From the NCBI GenBank assembly GCA_002796045.1, contig PCVM01000016.1, positions 3,469 through 11,114 on the forward strand: a DNA stretch of 7,646 nucleotides, given 5' to 3'. Below are positions 1-4,645 of the stretch, piece after piece. The stretch is from Candidatus Roizmanbacteria bacterium CG11_big_fil_rev_8_21_14_0_20_36_8 (GTDB lineage Bacteria > Patescibacteriota > Microgenomatia > UBA1406 > GWC2-37-13). The notes beneath the pieces are model-generated. The model was not told the origin of the DNA and searched no databases. It was given only the letters and a program-made list of their open reading frames with translations. A program made the position numbers and the translations under genes. The first letter of the stretch is position 1. Each line of letters starts with the position of its first letter.

Positions 1-1
1 G

Positions 2-961
2 CATGTCTCTTTCAGCGCGAAATACTTTAATAGTGTTCAATATGGAGTCGACCCGATAAAACATGGAAAAGACGGATTGTTCAATTTCAAAGAAATAAGA
101 GAGATTGCTCTTAAAAATAAACCAAAACTCATCTGGGTAGGAGCTTCAGCCTATCCACTTCAGATTCCGTTTTCTAAATTTGCAAAAATCGCTGATGAAA
201 TCGGCGCATATCTGGTAGCTGACATTGCGCATATTGCCGGGCTCATCGCTGGAGGCCAACATCCGTCCCCTGCCAAACACGTCCATATCATTACTACCAC
301 AACTCACAAAACTCTTCGCGGTCCTCGTGGCGGAATCGTCATGGTTACAGAAAAAGGACTAAAAAAAGATCCTGATCTTCCAAAAAAAATCAATAAAGCA
401 ATATTCCCAGGTCTTCAAGGTGGTCCACACGACAATCAAACTGCAGCAATTGCAGTGGCGCTTCATGAAGCAGCACAGCCTTCTTTTCAAACTTATTCAA
501 AACAAATTGTTTTAAACTCAAATGTTCTCGCACAAGCTCTAATTAAAGGTGGACTAAACCTTGTCGGAGGTGGATCTGAAAATCATCTTATTCTTGTTGA
601 CCTAACAAAAACTCATGGTCCAGGAGCTGGGATTTTCGCAGAGTATGCTCTTGATCACATCGGACTTACAATGAACAAGAACACAGTGCCAGGAGAACAA
701 AACTCACCTTTTTATCCTTCAGGGATCAGACTAGGAACTCCAGCGGCAACATCTCGAGGAATGAAAGAAAAAGAAATGAGATTTATTGGCGCCAAGATGG
801 TTGAAGTTTTGGAAATAATTAAAAAGTATCGCTTACCAACTGACAAGGTCGAAAGAAAAGTGTATATAGAAAAAGTTAAGGCTGAAATTAATTCAAATAA
901 AAAACTTAAAAGCTTAAAACGTGAAGTCAAAGCGTTTGCAGTCAAATTCATTATTCCATAA
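2..961 (+). CDS. glyA: Serine hydroxymethyltransferase, 5'-truncated by window edge
   Basis: PLP enzyme interconverting serine + tetrahydrofolate and glycine + 5,10-methylene-tetrahydrofolate in the cytoplasm, the main source of one-carbon units. The frame is open from base 2 to the TAA at 959-961, giving 319 visible residues. Compared from memory with E. coli GlyA (about 417 aa), some 125 N-terminal residues lie outside the window. Visible landmarks: VQYGVDP near the left edge; VADIAHIAGL, with the Asp and His that contact PLP; TTTTHKTLRGPRGG, whose Lys (codon 308-310) forms the Schiff base; FPGLQGGPH; and SGIRLGTPA, with the substrate-carboxylate Arg. The Leu codon TTG at 77 lies inside the conserved fold and is not the start. 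The C-terminus is Lys-rich but of normal extent. No convincing terminator follows; a promoter for the next gene begins 28 bases after the stop. Identification is secure. Confidence 0.97.
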   Translation, partial: HVSFSAKYFNSVQYGVDPIKHGKDGLFNFKEIREIALKNKPKLIWVGASAYPLQIPFSKFAKIADEIGAYLVADIAHIAGLIAGGQHPSPAKHVHIITTTTHKTLRGPRGGIVMVTEKGLKKDPDLPKKINKAIFPGLQGGPHDNQTAAIAVALHEAAQPSFQTYSKQIVLNSNVLAQALIKGGLNLVGGGSENHLILVDLTKTHGPGAGIFAEYALDHIGLTMNKNTVPGEQNSPFYPSGIRLGTPAATSRGMKEKEMRFIGAKMVEVLEIIKKYRLPTDKVERKVYIEKVKAEINSNKKLKSLKREVKAFAVKFIIP

Positions 962-988
962 TCTGCAACGTTTTTGAATTGTTGATCC

Positions 989-997
989 TGATATAAT
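989..997 (+). promoter_or_regulatory. Extended -10 promoter, predicted leaderless start at 1004
   Basis: TGATATAAT is a perfect extended -10 element (TGN plus TATAAT). Its last base is followed by exactly six bases (998-1003) and then the ATG at 1004, so normal initiation about seven bases after the hexamer would start the RNA on the A of the ATG. No TTGACA-like -35 lies at 16-18 bp spacing, as is usual for extended -10 promoters. No Shine-Dalgarno sequence precedes the ATG. The motif is seen; the leaderless transcript is inferred. Confidence 0.7.
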
Positions 998-1003
998 GCA
1001 GTC

Positions 1004-1309
1004 ATGATTAAATTGCTTGCACTTGCAGATGTGCTGATCGTCTCACTTTTTGCAATCAAATTCAATTCTCTCCCCGTGCAAATTCCCCTGTTATATTCGA
1101 ACCCTTGGGGCGAGGCTCAGATCGTTGACGTTTGGTATATAATTTTAATACCAGTAATTATGAATCTAATCTACTTTGCAAACTCTTATTTAGTGAAGAG
1201 ATTATTTAGTCATAAACATATATTTGAAAGCCTTTTTTGGTACTCAAACCTAATTTTTATTATTGGATTCACAGGTGTTTTTTTCAAAATTATTTTTCTT
1301 GTCACCTAA
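1004..1309 (+). CDS. Small three-helix membrane protein, unknown function
   Basis: A 101-aa protein with three hydrophobic segments, near residues 4-20, 43-64 and 78-100, so probably an integral inner-membrane protein. Between helices 1 and 2 lies LPVQIPLLYSNPWGEAQ (about 23-39), a Pro/aromatic loop. The LP-x-IP start loosely recalls the DUF1648-type loop of small membrane proteins, but the PWGE ending is distinct and I do not assign a family. The ATG is chosen because an extended -10 sits six bases upstream and the hydrophobic N-terminus begins at once. It ends three bases before the transferase gene, with no ribosome-binding site between them, so the two are probably co-transcribed and perhaps translationally coupled. 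That hints at a shared membrane context, but the function is unknown. Confidence 0.85.
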   Translation: MIKLLALADVLIVSLFAIKFNSLPVQIPLLYSNPWGEAQIVDVWYIILIPVIMNLIYFANSYLVKRLFSHKHIFESLFWYSNLIFIIGFTGVFFKIIFLVT

Positions 1310-1312
1310 CTT

Positions 1313-2386
1313 ATGTCTTGGAATAATTTATGGATAGTTGTAGTCTCAACATTAATTTCGTATGTGGCGACTCCATTCGCAATAAAGTTTGCAAATAAAT
1401 TCAAACTAGTAACAGATGTTAGCATTAGAAATCATCCGGCACATACTCACAAAGGTATCATACCTCGTGGTGGTGGAATTCCAATCTTTCTTACACTTCT
1501 TATAGCTGGAGTCATTTTTCTTCCACTAAATAAAATAATTGTTGGAATTCTCATTGCAAACGCACTATTGATGATCACTGGATTAGTTGATGATAGGTAC
1601 GATGTCTCTCCTTACTGGAGATTTTTGATAAATATCGGAATATCTGCGCTAGTAGTTTTATTTGGACTGGGAATTCCATACATTTCAAACCCATTTGGAG
1701 GAGTTGTCAGGCTTGATGCAATAGCAATTCCAATAAACTTTCTAGGCTCACATACTCTACTTCTGGTTGCAGATATTTTCGCTGTTGTATGGCTAACTTG
1801 GACGATGAATATGGTCAACTGGTCAAAAGGGGTAGATGGACAACTTCCAGGATTTGTAGCAATAACTGCGCTCTTTCTTGGCTTACTATCACAAAGGTTT
1901 GTCGGCCACGAGATAGATGCAACCACAGTCATGACTTTGTCATTTATCGTTGCGGGCGCATATATTGGATTTCTTCCTTTTAATTTTTATCCTCAAAAAA
2001 TTATGCCTGGATATGGAGGTGGAGCTATGGCTGGATTTTTACTCGGAATACTATCTATCCTTTCATTTGGAAAAGTTGGCACTGCAATATTAGTACTTTC
2101 CATTCCGACAATAGACGCAATCTATACAATTTTGCGTAGGATTAGAAAAAAGAAATCACCCTTTCGCGCTGATTGGGGGCATTTTCATCACCGTTTGATT
2201 GAGATAGGCTGGGGAAAAAGACGAATTGCATTTTTTTACTGGCTAATATCTTTCATACTTGGTGTAGCGAGTCTCTTTTTAGGAGGAATAGAAAAATTCT
2301 TAGCATTTGCGACAATTGCACTTCTTTTATTTATATTTATTATTGTTATTGAGAAAATGAAAAAAATTGATAATTTAGTAATATAA
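1313..2386 (+). CDS. MraY/WecA-family polyprenyl-phosphate sugar-phosphate transferase, atypical catalytic residues
   Basis: Family 4 membrane transferase. Relatives move a UDP-linked HexNAc-phosphate onto undecaprenyl phosphate, starting peptidoglycan or surface-polysaccharide lipid intermediates. The 357-aa protein has about ten hydrophobic helices. Family marks seen: IPRGGGIP (50-57), the DD pair in GLVDDRYD (D93, D94), NMVNWSKGVDG (166-176), FNFYPQKI (223-230), IPTIDAIYTILRR (264-276), and the WecA-type HFHHR (290-294). Two normally conserved acidic positions differ: the first Asp of the N-x-x-N-x-x-D-G-x-D motif is K172 (D175 remains), and the GDxGS motif, whose Asp helps bind magnesium, reads GYGGG with Y234. 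The rest of the fold looks intact, with no frameshift. It could be a lineage-specific active variant, an enzyme with altered metal use, or a non-catalytic paralogue. WecA-like is favoured over MraY because of HFHHR and the absence of cell-wall neighbours. The specific substrate cannot be read from the sequence. Confidence 0.88.
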   Translation: MSWNNLWIVVVSTLISYVATPFAIKFANKFKLVTDVSIRNHPAHTHKGIIPRGGGIPIFLTLLIAGVIFLPLNKIIVGILIANALLMITGLVDDRYDVSPYWRFLINIGISALVVLFGLGIPYISNPFGGVVRLDAIAIPINFLGSHTLLLVADIFAVVWLTWTMNMVNWSKGVDGQLPGFVAITALFLGLLSQRFVGHEIDATTVMTLSFIVAGAYIGFLPFNFYPQKIMPGYGGGAMAGFLLGILSILSFGKVGTAILVLSIPTIDAIYTILRRIRKKKSPFRADWGHFHHRLIEIGWGKRRIAFFYWLISFILGVASLFLGGIEKFLAFATIALLLFIFIIVIEKMKKIDNLVI

Positions 2387-2408
2387 CAGTTAAGCAGTTC
2401 AACAGTTA
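2385..2408 (+). repeat. Tandem octamer tract, 3 x 8 nt
   Basis: Three adjacent octamers, AACAGTTA, AGCAGTTC and AACAGTTA, differ at two positions. They begin inside the TAA stop of the transferase gene (2384-2386) and fill most of the 30-base gap before coaBC. There is no inverted symmetry that would form a terminator hairpin. Similar short tandem tracts occur inside miaB in this window. Confidence 0.75.
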
Positions 2409-2416
2409 GATTAAAT

Positions 2417-3637
2417 ATGAGTAATATAGTAATCGGAGTAAGTTCAGGGATCGCAGCTTACAAAATATCTGATCTGATAAAAAAATTGATCAAATCTGGT
2501 CACTGCATAAATGTCATTATGACTAAAAATTCCGTTCATCTAATTTCTCCGGGAAAAGTTGAAGAGCTTACAGGAAATAAAGTTTTTTTAAATCTATTTG
2601 AAGAAAATTTTACTCCAGAAAAAATTCTGGACGAACGCAAAGTTGATCATATTGAAGTTGCAAAAAATGCCGACCTATTTATCGTGGCACCAGCAACTGC
2701 AAACACGACTGCAAAACTTGCAATGGGTGTGGCTGATGATTTTTTGACAACAGCAATTCTTGCGACAACTGCACCAGTCCTGATCTGTCCTTCAATGAAT
2801 ACGAATATGTGGAATCACCCCGCCACACAAAAAAATCTTAAACAAATTCAGTCATTTGGTTATGAAATATTATTCCCAACTACTGGAAAACTCGCATGTG
2901 GAACTCATGGAATAGGAAGACTTCCTGAAACCAAAAAAATTGAACAAACTATTCAGATAATTTTGTCGAGAAAGAAAATATTAAATGGACAAAAAGTCAT
3001 AATAACAAGCGGAGGCACTACTGAGCCTATTGACGACGCAAGAGTTATCACCAACAGGAGCTCTGGAAAAATGGGTAAAGCACTAGCTGAGGCTGCGTAT
3101 AGATATGGAGCAAATACAACTTTTATTCGCTCCGACAGATCGATCAAATCAAGTCACCCAATAAAACAAGTAATATTTACAACAAGCGCAGAGCTTGAAG
3201 AAATTTTGCTACATGAAGTAAAAAATGCAGATATTATTTTCCACGCTGCGGCAGTTTCAGATTTCATACCAAATAAAGTTGATGGGAAAATTAATAGTGA
3301 TAAAAGACTAGAAATTGAATTTGAACCAACGGGGAAGATTATAAATAAAATAAAGAATATTAATTCCAAATGTATTTTAGTAGCATTCAAAGCAGTGTCG
3401 ACTAGTGATGAATCAGAGATAAAAGTAAAAACTGACAAGCTGTTCAAAAACTCACACGCTGACTATATTATTGTAAATAACATATCGCGAACTGACATCG
3501 GTTTTGAATCAGATGAAAATGAAGTCCAAATATTAGGAAAAGATGGCGAGATAAAATTCATTCCAATAAATTCAAAAGAGGCAATCGCAAGAGAGATTGT
3601 TGAAAAAATCTTCAAAACCGATCAATTATCGAAGTGA
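2417..3637 (+). CDS. coaBC: Bifunctional phosphopantothenoylcysteine decarboxylase / phosphopantothenate-cysteine ligase
   Basis: Carries out two consecutive cytoplasmic steps of coenzyme A synthesis: nucleotide-dependent ligation of cysteine to 4'-phosphopantothenate (CoaB), then FMN-dependent decarboxylation to 4'-phosphopantetheine (CoaC). At 406 aa it has the normal full length. The CoaC half (about 1-185) shows GVSSGIAAYK, catalytic His in VDHIEVA (H78), APATANTTAKLA, PSMNTNMW (N128) and the flap KLACGTHGIGRLPE (C161). The CoaB half (about 190-400) shows ITSGGTTEPIDDARVITNRSSGKMG (positions 196-220, N213), HAAAVSDF and DGKINSDK (K291). The usual NPDI stretch reads EPTGKII and the FKAE-like motif reads FKAV, modest departures. 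The ATG at 2417 gives the expected start MSNIVIGVSSG; no Shine-Dalgarno sequence precedes it. The last 26 bases overlap the end of the convergent NUDIX gene. Confidence 0.96.
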   Translation: MSNIVIGVSSGIAAYKISDLIKKLIKSGHCINVIMTKNSVHLISPGKVEELTGNKVFLNLFEENFTPEKILDERKVDHIEVAKNADLFIVAPATANTTAKLAMGVADDFLTTAILATTAPVLICPSMNTNMWNHPATQKNLKQIQSFGYEILFPTTGKLACGTHGIGRLPETKKIEQTIQIILSRKKILNGQKVIITSGGTTEPIDDARVITNRSSGKMGKALAEAAYRYGANTTFIRSDRSIKSSHPIKQVIFTTSAELEEILLHEVKNADIIFHAAAVSDFIPNKVDGKINSDKRLEIEFEPTGKIINKIKNINSKCILVAFKAVSTSDESEIKVKTDKLFKNSHADYIIVNNISRTDIGFESDENEVQILGKDGEIKFIPINSKEAIAREIVEKIFKTDQLSK

Positions 3638-4034
3638 AAAATTCTTTATCTTTTTTATGCGTCAATAATTGAACAACTTCATTCTTTTTTACCCATCGTG
3701 CTTCTGGATTTTCAGGATCAACTGATTTTAAAATATTTTGATTAGTATTAAATAAAAACATGGTAATTTTTTTCAGTTCAGTTTTGTCATCTCCTCCATT
3801 TTTGCCAATCTTATACCGTCTATATTCTCCAACCTGTCCAACAAAATCCAAGTTGTCAATTCCAGATTCCTCATATATTTCTCGTCTTGCAGCGGCCATC
3901 TCATCCTCCCCCAACTCAATATGTCCTTTAGGAAGCGACCACGAATCGCCATTTTGATTTACTACCAAAATCATTTTGTCAGAATTTAGAACTACTCCAC
4001 CTGCACTATGAGAATTTTTGGTTTTTATTGACAT
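3612..4034 (-). CDS. NUDIX hydrolase, Ap4A-hydrolase/MutT-like
   Basis: A 140-aa cytoplasmic hydrolase that should cleave a nucleoside diphosphate linked to another group. A complete NUDIX box spans residues 38-60: G-x5-E-x7-REIYEESGI, preceded by SWSLPKGHIE. The LPKGH lead-in is typical of dinucleoside-polyphosphate (Ap4A) and related hydrolases, but substrate cannot be fixed from the box. The fold's first strand is SAGGVVL (10-16), and ARWVKKNEV (112-120) is the usual late strand and helix. The start is the ATG at 4034. The frame stays open to an ATG at 4076, but those 14 extra codons lie mostly within the end of the upstream 114-aa gene. With the chosen start the gap between the genes is 16 bases, so they are probably co-transcribed. 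The 3' end overlaps coaBC tail to tail. Confidence 0.92.
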   Translation of the reverse strand: MSIKTKNSHSAGGVVLNSDKMILVVNQNGDSWSLPKGHIELGEDEMAAARREIYEESGIDNLDFVGQVGEYRRYKIGKNGGDDKTELKKITMFLFNTNQNILKSVDPENPEARWVKKNEVVQLLTHKKDKEFFTSIIDRF

Positions 4035-4050
4035 GTTGGATAAATAACAA

Positions 4051-4395
4051 CTACTCTCCCTCCCCAGTAATAACATACCACTCGCCCTCTTTAATTACTT
4101 TTGCTTTCCATCCAGTTTGCTCGTCAATGTAATAATCATCCGTCTTCTTGCCTTCGACGATTGTTCCGACGAGGCCAATTGCGACTTCGTCAATTATTGG
4201 AATACTGTCGTTTTTTTCATATTTGATGAGATCGCGACTAAGAAGCGAACTTCGACCTGCGTCAAGCCTCTCTTTTGTCGTGTATTCAATATTTAGTCCA
4301 AGCTCAAGGTATTTTTCCTCATCTTCCAAACCGACAACGACAAGTAAAAACAATAACTCATTTTCGTTAAGTGTAACAGTAAGATTTTTTACCAT
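4051..4395 (-). CDS. Hypothetical 114-aa acidic protein upstream of the NUDIX gene
   Basis: Not recognised. The protein starts MVKNLTVTLNENELLFLLVVVG, with a Leu-rich helix near residues 10-22 that is part of a soluble amphipathic pattern rather than a clear membrane anchor. It is acidic at the end (ITGEGE). The order is a helix of the LNENELLFLL kind, then an RLDAGRSSLLSRDLIKY segment (43-59, a likely helix), then alternating strand-like stretches ending WKAKVIKEGEWYVI. The 'class of short helices, then S/A-R-G/D-L-I' pattern loosely resembles winged-helix-like regions of other poorly known bacterial proteins; this is weak. No catalytic motif is seen. The ATG is supported by an in-frame stop just upstream. 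It lies 16 bases before the NUDIX start and probably shares its transcript. Codon use resembles its neighbours, so it is likely a real gene. Confidence 0.78.
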   Translation of the reverse strand: MVKNLTVTLNENELLFLLVVVGLEDEEKYLELGLNIEYTTKERLDAGRSSLLSRDLIKYEKNDSIPIIDEVAIGLVGTIVEGKKTDDYYIDEQTGWKAKVIKEGEWYVITGEGE

Positions 4396-4428
4396 AATTA
4401 TAAATATTTATTAAATACGATACGGTAA

Positions 4429-4437
4429 ATTATATCA
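4429..4437 (-). promoter_or_regulatory. Extended -10 promoter for the 114-aa gene and NUDIX pair
   Basis: Read on the minus strand this is TGATATAAT, identical to the element in front of the 1004 gene. Transcription would start near 4422 and leave a short leader of about 27 bases, AT-rich and without a Shine-Dalgarno site, before the ATG at 4395. Unlike other promoters here it is not at leaderless spacing. A second TATAAT (minus, 4402-4397) lies only one base from the ATG and is too close to serve that start. Confidence 0.5.
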
Positions 4438-4503
4438 CTTCCTTTTGTTCATTTCGAAATCAATGATCGGCATCTTTTTATTATCTCCAAATTTTTTTGA
4501 CAT
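4435..4503 (-). CDS. Possible 22-aa small protein ORF
   Basis: A short ORF on the minus strand begins MSKKFGDNKK, ends FEMNKRK and stops with TGA. It is Lys-rich and basic at both ends with a short hydrophobic PIIDF middle. Its TGA is the first three bases of the extended -10 that serves the 114-aa gene. It has no Shine-Dalgarno sequence and only a poor -10-like TATATC three bases upstream. It may be chance in AT-rich DNA, the eroded end of a former gene, or a real microprotein. No function can be proposed. Confidence 0.25.
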   Translation of the reverse strand: MSKKFGDNKKMPIIDFEMNKRK

Positions 4504-4535
4504 TTTGATATAGCCCTATTTAATTTCAACCAAGG

Positions 4536-4541
4536 TATAAT
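4536..4541 (+). promoter_or_regulatory. -10 element upstream of the duplicated miaB start
   Basis: A perfect TATAAT, followed after eight bases by the ATG at 4550. Transcription would begin near 4548, two bases before that ATG, so the transcript would be leaderless or nearly so for the short ORF. It would have a leader of about 98 bases for miaB at 4646. It lacks a TG extension. A TTGACA at 4497-4502 is 33 bp away, too far to be its -35. Confidence 0.5.
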
Positions 4542-4549
4542 AGAAACCC

Positions 4550-4639
4550 ATGAAATACTATGTAAAAACATTCAGTTGTCCCTCCTTCGCCAAGGCTACG
4601 GAAGGGCGAGTCGATCACGAAATTAATTTAAACGTATAG
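4550..4639 (+). pseudogene. 29-codon relic or leader ORF repeating the miaB start
   Basis: ATG to TAG, 29 codons. The product begins MKYYVKTFSC, almost the same as miaB's MKLKYYVKTFGC, and includes the iron-sulphur-ligand Cys. It then departs into PSFAKATEGRVDHE and ends INLNV. It is in the same frame as miaB: after the TAG only two codons separate it from the miaB ATG. It is best explained as an earlier miaB start displaced by insertion of the GC-rich segment at 4580-4613, with a duplicate start downstream. Alternatives are a translated leader peptide that affects miaB expression, or an assembly artefact. The product is too short to be an enzyme. Confidence 0.55.
4580..4613 (+). repeat. GC-rich inserted element within the duplicated miaB start
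   Basis: 34 bases with 23 G or C, against strongly AT-rich flanks. It encodes PSFAKATEGRV in the short ORF. Possible foldings are a 4-bp hairpin CCTT/AAGG (4584-4595) or a 5-bp stem TCGCC/GGCGA (4587-4591 with 4605-4609); neither has a U-tract, so it is not a terminator. From memory, peptide strings like SFAKATEG recur as repeats in assemblies of uncultivated bacteria, which would fit a dispersed repeat. That is recollection, not a search. Only one copy is seen here. Confidence 0.45.
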
Positions 4640-4640
4640 T
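4635..4640 (+). promoter_or_regulatory. Possible -10 element (TATAGT) immediately before miaB
   Basis: TATAGT matches the -10 consensus at five of six positions and ends five bases before the miaB ATG at 4646, close to the leaderless spacing seen elsewhere in the window. Its TAG is also the stop codon of the upstream short ORF, so the same bases could end one product and promote the next. It has no TG extension and no good -35. Confidence 0.35.
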
Positions 4641-4645
4641 CTAAT

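Noticed and set aside
903..918. AACTTAAA / AGCTTAAA pair at the end of glyA as another octamer tract
   Set aside because: There are only two imperfect units in a Lys/Leu-rich AT-rich coding stretch, so chance is sufficient.
77..961. TTG at 77 as the glyA start
   Set aside because: The same frame is open to base 2 and encodes conserved serine hydroxymethyltransferase sequence (VQYGVDP) before 77, so the gene enters from outside the window.
962..985. CAAC/GTTG inverted repeat after glyA as a terminator
   Set aside because: The stem is only four base pairs with a ten-base loop and has no U-tract after it.
712..1065. 117-aa minus-strand ORF across the glyA end and the next gene
   Set aside because: It lies antisense to conserved glyA motifs and shows a low-complexity Ser/Leu-rich product typical of a shadow frame.
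1612..1983. ORFs on either strand inside the transferase gene (minus 1932-1612, plus 1789-1983)
   Set aside because: They are out of frame with, or antisense to, a clearly conserved membrane enzyme and have no recognisable features.
2953..3447. Two minus-strand ORFs within coaBC
   Set aside because: They are antisense to conserved CoaB motifs and Ser/Ile/Phe-rich, as expected for shadows of Lys/Glu-rich coding.
4035..4076. Longer NUDIX form starting at 4076
   Set aside because: The additional 14 residues (MLLLGRESSCYLSN) are largely the shifted reading of the upstream gene's end and are not part of a NUDIX fold.
3760..4414. Two plus-strand ORFs opposite the NUDIX and 114-aa genes
   Set aside because: The complete NUDIX box is on the other strand, and these products are Ser/Pro-rich with no motif.
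4497..4541. TTGACA at 4497 with TATAAT at 4536 as a classical promoter
   Set aside because: The spacer is 33 bp, about twice the length that sigma-70-type polymerase accepts.
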